Positions 42,481 to 54,469 of a stretch of 64,000 nt of DNA are shown in pieces (position 1 is the stretch's first letter; every line of letters starts with the position of its first letter). The position numbers and the translations under genes are program-made. The DNA is from Strix aluco. Its lineage: Eukaryota > Chordata > Aves > Strigiformes > Strigidae. The stretch is taken from NCBI RefSeq assembly GCF_031877795.1, contig NC_133933.1, forward strand, positions 24,022,029 to 24,086,028, read 5' to 3'. A model generated the notes under the pieces. The model was not told the origin of the DNA and did no database searches. It was given only the letters and a program-made list of their open reading frames with translations.

Positions 42481-45400
42481 GTGAGTGAAGGGAGGGAGAG
42501 GGAGAGGGAGAGGGAGAGGGAGAGGGAGAGGGAGAGGGAGAGGGAGAGGGAGAGGGAGAGGGAGGCGGGTGGCGGGTGGCGGGTGGCGGGTGTGGGGATG
42601 CGGCCTCCCCTCAGGCCTCGGGAGGGGGCGGGGGTGCCGGCGCCGGGCTGCCGGTGGCGAGCAGGCCGCGTGTCTGCCCTCGCCCCTCGCCCACTTGCCG
42701 GGAGGCCTGTCTCTCCGGCCTCGCCGCGGTGGCGGGGACACTGACGGGCTGTCGCACGTCGCGACTGTGGGCGCGCTTCGTCTCCTTGCTGTCGACTAGC
42801 TGAGCAGGGTTTGCTCAGTTAGGTCTCTCGTATATATTTTATATATATACGAAAGATCTCAATCTTAAATTCTTTATGGTCCAGAAAATGTGGGTTTTGT
42901 TTGTTTGGTTTGATGTCATTATATATACAATGCAGCATGTTTGAACGCTTAGCACGGCTTTTTCCTATTCATGTTTACAAGCTGATTTAGACTGTGTTTA
43001 ATTCTTCGGTAAACAGGAATTAAAACAAGTACCATAGAGACTGTTTATGCTTTTAAGGTGGTCTGATTTTTGCTTCCCCTCTGTTCCTGTAGGAAGGAGG
43101 GAAACATTACTCCCTAATGATTTTCTTTTGTCAGAGTGTTTCAAATTTCAATCGATCTATGTCTCAATTTTGCTGTCTTTTAGAATATTCCTGAAGAAAG
43201 CTTGTACGTGAAATGTAACGGGCGACTGGTTAATGATGAAGATGTATTGCAGAATGGCGCTGTTTATAGTCTGGAACCAAGACTCTGTGGTGGAAAAGGA
43301 GGTTTGTTGCTTAACTGCTTGTTACTGATTGGATTCTTAGGTTAAAAAACTTCTGTTATACTGTAGTTTATACTGATAGCAGCAGTCCTAATATATTAGC
43401 AGATCTCTTGTAATGTGAATGACTGATACAGTGTCTCTGAGCTGAAACCAAAGTCTGTGTGCAAAGCTGAGAATTGATGTGGGAAGCTGCAATTCAGCTA
43501 ACGGCTTGGCTGGTATAGGTCCTCATCACTTCCCTGGTCAACTGAGCTCTGTCAGTAGAAATCTGTAACATACATCAAAGGGACTTGAGGGTTGAAACTG
43601 TTTAAAAGCACCTGGCTTCTTACGCTCCTAAGTTTCATTCGTGGTCACTTAGACAAATATGCCAGGTACAAATAGTTTGTGATTCGAGTATGTTATATGA
43701 CCTAATTGATTTTGTCTTCTCTTATTTGAAAAAAAATATTTAAATGCCCAGATCCCAGTAGCCTAAGAACTAAAGAATTCAATCTAAGCCAGACTCCTTA
43801 TACTGACAAAACATTTTAACAGTGTTACAGAATATATGTAGTAATGATACAAAAATGATGTAGCCACTGACAATGTGGACATTCCCTAAAATGGAACATG
43901 ATGGGTGGAGCAAGTTTAGCAGAGTATTTGAGTGTAATTGGAGTTTGTTTTTCCAGTTCTCAGAATTTTCCAGCTATTGAGTTAAAATGCTGAATAACTG
44001 TGCAGCCTTTCCTCAGGCTGCAGCTCAGTTTACTTTGCCTTGTTCATAGTTTTAGAAAGAACTGGAAATAAGTATTGTTGCTGTAGCTTATGAGCTATTG
44101 TGGTTTCTTTAAGTGCCCTAGAAGTGGTGCATATGGTAGATGTTCATAGTATAGGATGCTTCTCCCTCACGTATTGTCCATCAGCCTCAGTTATCCTGGG
44201 ATGACACAGGATACACATTCTGTCACTCACTCTGTGTTACAGAGAGGGTTACATTGGGGTCTTTAACAATTGTTCTTTAACAATTTTGTCTGCTTTCTAA
44301 AGTGTTCCTTTTGTTTTGACTTCATAACTTAAAAGTTTGGTAAAAACAGGCAAACAAACACAGGTCAGAACTATTGAGACTTCTTGTATGATCTCAAGGG
44401 AATACACATTATGCAGGCTTAGAGAACGGAGCATTGTATTATCAGACCTAACTCAGCACCTGTGACCTTAGTGAAAGCATTGCTGTTGATTTCTGGGAAC
44501 ATACCTGGCTAGGTGTAGCAGCTAGGTCTGCATTCTTCAGAATGTGGAATTCGATAACATGTTTCATGAGCTACAAAAATTCTCCTTGCTAATGGCAGCA
44601 ATTGGTTTTATTAGCTGAACACAATACTTTTTCTGCCTCATGATACAGTAGGCTGTCTGGATTGGTTGCTGTTTCTAACACTTCTTAAGGGTACTTTTGA
44701 GGCACTGAAAAGTATAGATTTGTTAAGCTTTTAGATAAAAAACACTTGGCACTTTCAAAATGCTCAAAGGATTATATTAATATTAATCCACATTGTGTTT
44801 CTTTGAGGTAGTTAAACGACTGTCTTTCTCGAGCTGGAGACAACATAAGGTGGGACTGATTGAGAGAAATCGGCAGCCTTGCCTATGAGTAGTTAGTGGC
44901 TGAGGAGTGTACAGAAATCTATTCTGGGCGGGCTCTCCAGCATAGCATTGTATGTCATGATCATCTTGATGAAGCGGCTAAGACTATCTCCTAAAAAAGT
45001 TACTTTATTTTTTGTTAGATTTTTAAAAGGGGATTGGAGTTTGGTGGGGGCTAAAGAGGCCTAAGGGGGAGGTATATCCTGGTTAAATTAGAAAGGATCC
45101 AAAATGTTTCCTTGAGTTGGAAAAGGTTTCAGACCATTTTGCTGCAGGAGTCCAGAAATGGGCTTTCGTGTTAGAAGTGCTGCACAGGTCCATCTGGTGT
45201 GATAGTGGGAGCACAAAACTAAGGTGAGTGGTAAATGCTGGATACCTTTTTTCACTTAGTGTTTCAGCATTTCACCCAGTGACAGTTCTCCAACACATTG
45301 CAACTTTCAACTTACCTGTTATTTCATTTGCTTTGAGGGAAAGTGTTGAATTCACTGTATTCTTTTTCCATAATTATTTTGTTGTGTACTAGCTTCATTT

Positions 45401-48400
45401 GTTTCTGTTTAGCTAATTCTTGATTACTTTTTTCTCAGGGTTTGGATCTATGCTGCGAGCACTTGGTGCTCAGATTGAAAAGACAACAAATAGAGAGGCT
45501 TGCCGAGATCTCAGTGGAAGGAGACTTCGAGATGTCAATCATGAAAAAGCGTAAGACATCTTCTTAGAAGTTAGAATTATAAAATAAACTGACCATGTAG
45601 CTCACTGTTAAAAGAGGTCAAATGGCAGGCTGTTGTAGCAATGAAATTTTATTTTTAATACTAAAAAGAGCAAAAGTGAAATCTTAAGCACAGATGGACT
45701 GGAAGCCAACAGGGTTCTTTTGACTATAATTATATTATTGCAAAATAGAGGTGATTGTACTGCAGCCTGCTCCTGAGAGACTGTTCTGCACCTCTTAGAT
45801 TTCTCATCTGGAATTCTCACAGTTCTTCTCTCTGAAGCTGCAAGACCGTGATATTGGCGATATGTGACCTAACTGCTGTTTCTGGCTTCCAAAATGAACT
45901 TTACGCTCTTCTCTGTAGCGGAATCTCTTTATATTCCTTCAGTAACTCCCCTGGGTGCTGTTAGTCATCTTTTTCCATTGTCTCCCATCCCAGCAGGTGG
46001 GAGAAGCATTCAGTAATTGCAAAGCAACAAACTGATATTACATTAAATGTTGGAAACGCTCTCGTTTTCATGGTTCTGTTTGCAGGATGGCTGAATGGGT
46101 GAAGCAGCAAGCAGAACGGGAAGCAGAGAAAGAGCAAAGGCGCTTGGAAAGGCTGCAGCGGAAACTTGCGGAGCCAAAGCACTTTTTCACAAATCCGGAC
46201 TATCAGCAGCAGTGTCACGAAATGGCTGAGCGACTAGAAGATTCGGTCCTTAAAGGTATTGCAGTTTAACCTCACTTTCTCTCCTCAAAAATCAAAGCAA
46301 ATTAAAAACCCCTATAGCCTCACTCCAATATGAAAATTAAAAAACAGAAAGTACTGTCAATAACTCTTTCAATTGAATGACATTTTAAATTCCAGTAAAA
46401 TTTGTTGGCATTCATTTTTCCTTTTTGGGTACTGCTTCTCTCATCTTGCATTGAACAGCTTAACATGGATACTTCCCACAGATGCTTCAGTGTCATCTCA
46501 TAATAAAAGAAAAATTCTTTGCAGGTAGTGTCACTAGTTCAGCTAAGAATTACATAATCATTTTCAGTGAAATGGTAAAATATGAACAGGTCTTATGTAA
46601 AAACTAGAAATTGAACCCAACTACAAAATACCTTGTTTCACTTACTGTTCTTTGTAGTTATTTTATTTACTCACAGATTGTTCCCTTGCTGGCAGCGTGA
46701 TAGTGAAACTTGAGGCTGGATAGGGTGTAGAACCTAGAGTTCAGTTCAGGAATCCAATTTTAATTGACTCTGTGCCCTAGTAAAGCAATGTGGGAAAGCT
46801 TTTGCTGCTACTGAGTTTATTTTGAAGCTTTGAGTCTACAGAAATGTGGACTAATAGTGTTTATTTTCAGTTGGTGTTTTAAATTGCATCTGAAATGAAA
46901 AGATCAGTAGAATTTACAACGTACGTGAATCGTGTACTGATGATGTATGCTTTTAACTTTCTTTTGAAGGATTGCAGGCCACTTCAAGCAGAATAGTGTC
47001 ACCAGAAAGTGGCGATAGCCGGAAGCGTCCAGGTGAATCTGGAAAGAATGGAACAAAATCTCGAAAAAGAAGATGTTTTTGGTAAGCATTATGACTCTCT
47101 TAGTACTTGATACTCAAGTATTAAGCCTAGAACAGGATGAAAGATTAGGTACATATAAGTAAGGAACATCTTATCTGAGATGTAAACTTAAATAGTAAAA
47201 TTAATTTGAACTGATTCAGTCGGAGAACTGAAAGTAAGTGTTGCTGTGTTCATATAATTCTGTCCCAGCTGGAGCAGACAAACTTTATTTGCAAAAATAG
47301 GCACTTTTGTTTTTCCCCCTCCTAATGTGGGTGTGTATATTCTATTACCTTTCATTGTCCTTTTTTTCATTAATGAAGTAAATTTACAATTAACATCAAA
47401 AAAAGAAAAAATCCTGGCATTTTTCACTTAATGTAACATGAAAGAGAAGCCTTCATGATTCCAGTGGTGGTTGGAGTAGCAATAGGTAGCACACATTTCT
47501 ATATTGGGAATGCTGTAAAAAAATAACCTGTTTTGGGGGGATGTTGGGTCCTGTTCAATATTAGCAGATCTTCCATTTACTAAACTATCCTCAATAGCTG
47601 CTAGGGTAGTTCACTGCAGCTCTCTGAAGTGAGTTTTGGAAAGAAAGTGTGACAACAAAAATAATTATTTAAAAAAAAAAGTGGAAAATAGATGAATATT
47701 AATTTCTAATATACTGCTTATGCCAGGCTGGGAATGGAAGGATTGGATGATCCTGACAGTTCAGATTGTGAGGATGACAGTGAAGATGACTCCCCTCACA
47801 CATCTGACGGAAGTTGTCCGTCAGGCAGCAGATATAATGAAAATGCTGGAAACTCAAACGAATGTTCAAGCAGCTCTCTGGATTCAGTAGAGGATAGTCC
47901 AGCTACCAGTGCAACTGAGAAACCACTGGAGCAGCCAGAAGGTACTGGAAGAGATCTACAAGGGGAGACACACACAGGTGGGCAGACTGAAATCCCAGCT
48001 GAAGAAAGCAGTAAAATTACAAAGCCCTTGATGGATGAGGCCCAAGAAAAGAATGAAGTAACCCAAGCTCTGAAAGAAGAGGAGCAGGAAAATGTTTCTT
48101 CTAAGGCACAGGAAATGAACCAGTTACAGAGCACAGTAAGTATGAACCAGTACAAAATGTGGTATGTGTCTCTTCAGCTGCTTTTCCGCAATCACTCTTC
48201 CCTTTGTGGATCACAGAAAAGGGGAGGGGATTTTTATCTTATGACTTCAATGCATTAGATGTGCATGCTTGAATTAGAATCATAGTCTCCCTGAGAAACT
48301 AATAAAATCTCCAGAGTTTGATTTAGAGCACAAAACTTCCCAAGGTTAAAAGGAGAAAGAGCTTAGCTGAAGATGCATCATACAACGTATGAAAATGGAA

Positions 48401-51311
48401 TATAGCAAGTTATTGGAAAATGCAGCCAAAGAAGGCTCTTGATTGACAGTGTCTCCATGGAGAAAGTTGAATTGTAGTATGGTAGCATTGTCCTGAGTGA
48501 TGCAAAGTAGAATGGGTCAAGGAAGAACTTCGTAAGATTAAGATTTTAATAGTCTAGAGTTTCTACTAAGATGCAGTTGCCCTTGGCTGTCTAGTGTTGT
48601 CTTTCCAGAGATCCATGTTTCTCTTGGGGTTTTTTTGTTGTTTTTTTTTTCTCCTACATAAATAGATACACTCTGGATCCAAAATTCTCCATTGAGGAGG
48701 GAAAAAGGAAAATAAACTACTTCTGTAGGATGAAAGACTGTTATCAATACTTTTTGATACATTACCAGACATTGTCCAATTTGACTAATCTTATTTATAA
48801 CATAATTTGACCTTAATGTTTATAATTTACCTCAGTGTTTAAATTAGAAGTTGTTCCAAAGAGATGCCCCCCTAAACCAATCAGCTGATGAGTCTTACTT
48901 AGTTTTTATTATAAAGGCCTGCGTCTAGTTCCCAGAGAACCCTGGAAGTCTGGTGCAAGCTTCAACTCTTCATTGACTATTGAAAGTCTGAAAGCAGCAG
49001 CTCCTCCACTAGAGAGACAGGATTAGTGTAAATGATGGGCTTCATCTGAACTGCAAAGGATGGTGGAAGAGGGGCTGTAAAATTGATTATCTGGTATATC
49101 CATGGTGGAAGCAGGTCTCTAGTGTTGCCATACCATTATCTCTGCTGCAGTCTGGGTTGGTGTAACAGCCATCAGCTGACCGTGCACTTCCTTCTCTGGT
49201 GACTGGCAGGAGGATGGCTGGGATTCTTCTGCTAAAAAGGCTTCGGATCAGTCTTCCAGCCAAGAGAGAATGTAGCTCTTCCCACTGAATTGATGAAAGC
49301 CCAACTTATGTCTGGCAGTAAAAGGTGCCAGTACTTGTGCTTCATCACTCCTTGCGTAATATTGCTATCAAAAAAGTTCAGGGGTAATGAATCTAGGGGT
49401 ATTCTAGCAATAAAACAAAATGTGGGTTTTTTCGGGCTAGGGAGTTGCTTGAGTTTTCTGCCTTTTTTCAGCTTAAGCAGAAAGTCTACCGTCAGCTGCT
49501 GCTGCCAGTGACTGAATTCTGATAAGTAAAAGTTTAATACAGTTAAATAGAAAAAAGACCAAGGATGTAATCTGATAAATTAGAACTGTGTCATCTACTG
49601 TACTATTAGAGCTGGCAAATTTTAAACAGGATGTTTACCATTCTTCACTGTTTACCTTTTGTTCAGTATTTGTGAGACTGCCTATTCCTAGAACAGGAAA
49701 CTCCACCAATGCTGTGGCAGATTGTTATTGCAGGTGGAAATATTTTTATAATAGTCCTTGATGGATTTTTTTAAAAGTAGGATGAGACTAATGAGGTAAC
49801 CAGTCTTTTTTTGTATGCTTAGCAGGACAAAGGTTCTAATTCTGCTAGCATTAATTGTTTTTGCTGAGTTCATAACAGAGCGGTCTCATTCCCACTGCTG
49901 GGAATACTCCAGAACGTATGTAATGGGATAACTCCATGATACGTACCATAAGACTAATGTGCTTTTAAGTATTGAACAAAATGGGCTTAGATTTTTGTGT
50001 CCTTCAGTGTGTTAATGTTTAGTGTTAGTGTTTAGTCTGTTAGTAAATTCCAGCATTTGAATTATCCAGTCTTTTTCCATGTTCTTTCGTGGACAAGGCC
50101 TGGGGCTTGGACTGGACGGTCCCTTTCACCCTTGATTATTCTGCAAATACACTAATTTCCTTTTAAGATGAAATTTTAATCCATTTTCTTGTGGCAGGAT
50201 GAGATGTGAGCTTCAGAACTTATTTTGGTTAATCTTATTTTATATATCTATTTCTGTAATTACAGTGTAACTACATTACAAGTAACTACTCATCCTCCTT
50301 CCTGCTACTGCTGGGGGTTTATTGGTTATATTTTAAATTGGGCTAAAAAGGAGCTGTTTTGCCATGCCTCTGGAGGCCAAGGTTAAGCTACTGAACTGCT
50401 AGGTGAGATGGTGGGATGCTGGTTTTAATTCAGTTTTCTTGGGAAGTTTTTCAGTTTTAACTTTCCTGGGGATAAAAACCATGTCAACTATTTTGTCTCC
50501 AGGGGAATAGGATTAAATACTGCCTTTTCTTTTACTTTTTTCTCATTCCTCTATTGCGAGTAGAGTGTATTAATTCTAGTGGAATAATTTTAAAAGTTCA
50601 GCAGTGTTTCTGTCATTTAAAATGACCGGTGCTGCTGGTTTGGAGGCTGTGTACACTGCCAGCCTAAGCACATCTGCACTTGTCTGGGCATGTTAGAGGG
50701 AGCCTTTAACTAGCAGAGGCACTGCGAGGAGTAGAATTGTAGCAGCACAGTTGGACACTGGGTACAAAGCTCACCTGAGCGTTCACCCCGCTCTTGGGTG
50801 TGTTATCTCTACTAAGATTTGCATGTTTTACAGTGAGGCTGCTAGCTAGCTTCAATTTGCTTGTACCTGATGTGGTAATACTTTTTCTGGGTAGCGTAAG
50901 TACTGCTAATAATGAGACTATCCAGCTTAGTACCTATGGAGACATTGCTCAACTTTATTAAGTAATTAGGAGTTTGAGAGAACCCTAATTGAAGGTCTTC
51001 TGTAAAATGAAGCATTCTGTCTATACTTGTTCCTCCCCCTGCAATCAGGAAAAAAATAATAATAATAGTCTGATGGGGTGTTTTTCTCTTTGCAGGAGGT
51101 GGAACCAATAGACCTACTGGCATTCAACTCTGCTGCTGAAATGGAAGCCCTGGGTTTAGATAAACTGAAGATGGAATTGATGTCTTTAGGACTGAAATGT
51201 GGAGGCACTTTAAAGGAAAGAGCAACAAGGCTTTTTTCAGTGAGAGGTCTGTCTAGAGACCAGATTGATCCTGCCTTATTTGCAAAGCCATCTAAAGGGA
51301 AAAAAAAGTGA
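42367..51311 (+). CDS. SDE2: SDE2, telomere maintenance/replication-stress protein homolog
   Basis: A nuclear protein made as a ubiquitin-like (UBL) precursor. After cleavage behind a Gly-Gly, the C-terminal part acts in fork protection/PCNA-linked DNA-damage control and in pre-mRNA splicing. Seven coding exons join to 1,251 bases, encoding 416 aa (human about 451). Residues 1-75 are the UBL, ending CGG before [12 protein letters not shown], the invariant SDE2 cleavage context (Gly74-Gly75/Lys76). The conserved block follows ([20 protein letters not shown], then [20 protein letters not shown]), a charged coiled-coil-like helix. Next come a basic [15 protein letters not shown] segment, an acidic Ser-rich variable exon (about 209-345), and a C-terminal SAP domain (about 364-396: [19 protein letters not shown]). 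The start ATG has a good context (GGCGCCATGG) and a CpG promoter. Junction phases all agree. The gene diverges from H3-3A and converges on LEFTY. Confidence 0.96.
42494..42564 (+). repeat. (GGGAGA)n tandem repeat in SDE2 intron 1
   Basis: Eleven perfect copies of GGGAGA run from 42,494 to 42,559, plus a partial unit. The repeat starts 13 bases after the exon 1 splice donor, so it would be near the 5' end of every nascent transcript. It is a perfect purine/pyrimidine mirror tract, prone to triplex DNA and length variation. Confidence 0.95.
42564..42591 (+). repeat. (GGCGGGT)4 tandem repeat
   Basis: Four perfect copies of the 7-mer GGCGGGT directly follow the GGGAGA repeat. Four GGG runs at even spacing make a G-quadruplex on the non-template strand likely. 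Confidence 0.9.
43184..43301 (+). CDS. SDE2: SDE2 coding exon 2
   Basis: Encodes [20 protein letters not shown] through GGKG, the second half of the UBL and the Gly-Gly cleavage site. The acceptor is TTTTAG and the donor GGAG/GTTTGT, with a Gly codon split 1/2. Confidence 0.93.
43302..45438 (+). other. SDE2 intron 2
   Basis: A 2.1-kb A/T-rich intron ending in a TTTTTTCTCAG acceptor. No nested gene or RNA is recognised. Confidence 0.8.
45439..45550 (+). CDS. SDE2: SDE2 coding exon 3
   Basis: Encodes [18 protein letters not shown] and [19 protein letters not shown], the most conserved part of SDE2 proteins, directly after the cleavage site. The donor is AAGC/GTAAGA. Confidence 0.95.
46086..46255 (+). 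CDS. SDE2: SDE2 coding exon 4
   Basis: Encodes the Glu/Lys/Arg-rich helix ([20 protein letters not shown]) and the block [20 protein letters not shown], ending at AAAG/GTATTG. The acceptor is TTTGCAG. Confidence 0.95.
46970..47081 (+). CDS. SDE2: SDE2 coding exon 5
   Basis: Encodes a Ser/Lys/Arg-rich linker ending KSRKRRCFW, which could serve as a nuclear localisation signal. The acceptor is TTTTGAAG and the donor TTTTTG/GTAAGC, splitting the Trp codon. Confidence 0.93.
47727..48135 (+). CDS. SDE2: SDE2 coding exon 6
   Basis: This 409-base exon starts with [20 protein letters not shown] and continues as a low-complexity acidic, Ser- and Glu-rich region of about 136 residues. That region varies in length across species and accounts for the shorter length compared with human. 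The donor is CACA/GTAAGT. The reading frame continues 41 codons into the intron, so a retained-intron form would end differently and lack the SAP domain. Confidence 0.92.
48136..51095 (+). other. SDE2 intron 6
   Basis: A 2.96-kb intron with donor GTAAGT and acceptor CTCTTTGCAG. It contains a short CR1-like fragment (50,098-50,150). No other feature is recognised. Confidence 0.8.
50098..50150 (+). repeat. CR1-like LINE 3' end fragment
   Basis: 'gcctggggcttggactggac' followed by 'ggtccctttcacccttgatt' and 'attctgc' resembles the 3' end of sauropsid CR1 elements (GGCTTGGACTAGATGA..GGTCCCTTCCAACC..ATTCTGTG). It is only about 50 bases and is diverged. Confidence 0.4.
51096..51311 (+). CDS. SDE2: SDE2 coding exon 7 (SAP domain, stop)
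   Basis: Encodes [20 protein letters not shown], the helix-loop-helix of the SAP DNA-binding domain, the conserved [14 protein letters not shown] motif and a basic GKKK tail, then TGA at 51,309-51,311. Confidence 0.95.
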   Translation, partial: EVEPIDLLAFNSAAEMEALGLDKLKMELMSLGLKCGGTLKERATRLFSVRGLSRDQIDPALFAKPSKGKKK

Positions 51312-51790
51312 TTTAAGAGAAAATTGTTTTGTATCTGTTTGCTTTTAAAATTTTCTTGTTCTGTTGTCATTCTGTACTGCCACATACAATTCTTTGGCAT
51401 TCCTGGATAGTTTGTTTCTATTTGTAATGAAGGTCAATTAACGTAACACAGAGTAAGTTGCTAGATAGCAAGTTAGTTATGCATTCAATATGTTCAATAT
51501 TGAAGGAGTGAAACTACTATTTAAAAATGGTTATAACAGGTCTTAATGCAACAAATAGAACAAACTGTATAGGGGAAGAAGTAACCTAAATGTTTTCTGG
51601 AAAATGTTTGTATGACACTGTCATCGCTTATTTTAAGAAATCCAGCAATCCTTTCTTAGCTTTATATTGAATCTCCTTTATTGTGCATTCCAGTTAACAC
51701 AGGTAGTTGTCAAATGAGAAGCATTGAACTTATGATCCAGGCTTAAAAGCTGAAGTTTCTTTAAATAAAAGGAACATTTTTGTATGGATG
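51312..51790 (+). other. SDE2: SDE2 3' untranslated region
   Basis: A/T-rich sequence following the stop, ending shortly after the AATAAA at 51,764-51,769. A longer form is possible, but no better signal stands out in the next 500 bases. Confidence 0.55.
51764..51769 (+). terminator. SDE2 polyadenylation signal AATAAA
   Basis: A canonical hexamer, 453 bases after the stop codon, followed within about 20 bases by a T/G-rich stretch ('tttttgtatggatgtggtc'). Confidence 0.6.
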
Positions 51791-54300
51791 TGGTCAGTAT
51801 AAATTAATACACTGTTCTGTGAGTTTGTGGGATGTCAGGTATCAGTATGATATAAATCATTAATGTGTGTATTTATTTTAGAAGAAGTTAAATAAGGGTA
51901 TTTACTTATTATGCTCTGGAAAAGTATCTGAGTGAGGGAAGAGAGAATCACCTCCTTAAGAAATTAAAAAGAGTAAAGTACGCTTGCTGGCTGCTGAAGG
52001 TTGTTAAGATAGAGAGTGATCATCTGAAGCTGAATGGGAAATTTGGGATGTTTTTTAATTCTTTCCCTACGGTAAAAATAATGGCAGAGTCTCCCAAGGA
52101 CTTAAATTATCCTCGAGCAGCATCTGTAATCTTGGTGCTGGGAGTTACCCTGCGAGGTGGTGAGGGCCCCTTGCTGGACGGGCTGCATGTTCACATGACT
52201 CTGGGTGCAGCTGCCACTTCTCTGGTTTGAGATGCTTTTGAAAAGTGTTTAGTTCAGTGCCTCAGATTTCAGTTTTTACCCCCATATGCTGGAGAATGTT
52301 GTTTATGACCTGCTTGTCAGATTTTCTTGTAGAGATGCTTGAAAAATTAAAAATTGTCTCTCTCCTGACATCATACCATTTGTTTATCTGTTTTAAAGTT
52401 TGGCTCATAAAGTTTTGAATTGCAATACTGGTAGGAAATAGGCTTCAAATGCTGAGAAATCAGTTCACGTGTGTAGTATTTAAGGTTTCTGACATGAGCA
52501 GTTTGATATTTCAGTCAGCTTTGCAATCTTATGACCTCTCTCCTCAGAAGCTGTTTTGTTTATGCTTGAAAGTTTTGGATTGAGAGAGGGTGTTAAAGCG
52601 CAAGGATTTATTCTTGACAAACTCTACAGGCAAGCTGTTAAATCAGTTGCGTTGGTGCAGCTGCTCCAAAATGCTGCTTAACCTGGCAGTTTCTCCTTCC
52701 CTCACCAGTGCGACCTTCCCAGGCACGCTCTGTTACAAAATGACACTGAAGGCTCGCTGGCCCCCAGGTTGTGTCCGTCGGTCTGTCCGTCCCCCCACCC
52801 TGCTGCGGGGGCTGTGGGATCCTTGTGCTGGCAGGTGTCGCTGCAGGACCCCAGGACACCCCCGGGACCCCCCTGCCACCCCTGGCAGCCAGCCGGGGGG
52901 CGGCTCTGCTGTTGTTCTGCATGGACCCTGGTTCGTAGGAGACGGGGTGGAAATGATTTCTAATGCACGGGTGGTAGTTTTTCTACCTGCAAGACAGGTT
53001 TAAGACACTCTCCCTATTTGCAAGCGTAGTTGATGGGGTATTCTTTCAACTGAGTACCCCCAACTTCTAAATTTACATCCACAAGATAACCAAGGGGTTA
53101 TGAAAAAGATAACGCAGGTATTTGCAGTATACTGTCACACACAAACCCATCACTCGTGGATCTGTTTGACACAGTGTTCTGAAAACACAAGTCATGACAC
53201 TTCAGGGCTAAATTATTAAAGCACATTTAAACTGTTCTCTGTTTACCTCCATATGGGATCCAAAACTGACAAACCTAGCATTTTGCAGCTTATAATTAGT
53301 AAAATCTGGTTTACATGATAAGCAGTGGCTTAAATGCAGCGAATGATAAAATAGGTAAGAAGATGTCTGGTGGCAGTGAAGCACTTGACATGTCTGACAT
53401 TTTAATCTATGTGTGCATCTTGGAAAACTTAAAAAAAAAAAAAAATGGGGGGGAATAGAGGGACATTAAGACTCTGCAAATAACATCCCATGTTTTTTGT
53501 GACAGGATTGTGACAGGACAAGTGGACCCTGGGTAGAAAGGAAATGGTTTCGTTTATTGAATATATTAATCAGGAAACTGCAGTGGAGGGTACCTGGGAG
53601 GTCACCTCAACATAGTGAAGTTTTGCTGGCATAAATGTGTTGTCTGGGAACGTTACACAGCAGCAGCAGTGCCCCTTGGGTGGCCAGCCTTGGGTGTGCT
53701 TACAGCCGACTCTCATAAACGCGTGTACGTCGTTGGGGTCAGGAGAGCCTTCAGCTCTATGAACGCGTTCAAACGCCTCTGTAGTACGGCAAGGCTAGTG
53801 TGGGCCAAGGGAGAATACACCACTTTAACGACACACTTTGGCAACGACTCTTCCCTAAGTTATTTCCCCTCACTGTAATTTCACTCTTGCTTCAGCTGCC
53901 CTGACGCAGCCATTTCCAAGTTACCCCATGCATCACCCATTTGCTTTTTTTTTTGTTGTTGTGGGTTCCTTGTTAAACCAGATCAGTTCCCTGATGGGGC
54001 ACATGATGTGGCTCTAACATTTGTGCCAGCACAACTGAAGTTACATGGGGTAGGGAATAAACACTGGCTGGTGAAGGGGAACTGGAATATTTGAAACCAG
54101 CAGTAGTGCCAAACACCTTATTGATAAACTGTTTTCAGTAGTGCCAGAATTAAAAAAAATACCCTACATCTGTGTTAGAGGACCACAGCTTATGTGTATG
54201 TTGAAGCAGCTCCACACCTGGCACACGTATTTGGGAATTGTTTAGACCTGCTGAGCTAGACAGGAACAAGCACTTGCTCTGGGATAGGCCCACATGAAGG
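51790..54300. other. Intergenic DNA between SDE2 and LEFTY (first part)
   Basis: No recognised gene. A GC-rich patch at about 52,640-52,930 gives opposing frames of about 95-137 codons with no family match. A 14-base A run followed by G7 occurs near 53,431-53,453. Confidence 0.55.
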
Positions 54301-54301
54301 G

Positions 54302-54469
54302 TTAGCCTAGAGCCATACTGGGGAGAGCTGTACGGGTGCTCGCTGGCAAGGCTGGACTTTCACGTGTCTGTAGGGTGTCCTTCAGAAAATAGCTGGGTAG
54401 CAAGCAGGACTCGGACTGATCCTTCAGCAGAACAGAAACAGGCGAAGTGCTTGAAGCTTTCTTAAGAAT
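54302..54469 (-). other. Possible 3'-terminal exon, unknown gene
   Basis: On the minus strand a strong acceptor (TTCTTTTCTTGTTCAG) is directly followed by 56 codons (55 residues plus stop), ending TALPSMALG. The composition is Ser/Thr/Leu/Pro-rich. I do not recognise it. A possible 22-base exon with good flanking splice sites lies further upstream on this strand (near 54,932-54,953). The set might be a lncRNA or a decayed gene. Confidence 0.2.

Noticed and set aside
42253-42741. 162-codon minus-strand frame opposite SDE2 exon 1
   Set aside because: Its core is the translated GGGAGA repeat (Pro-Leu repeats); it is antisense to a certain exon and has no family match.
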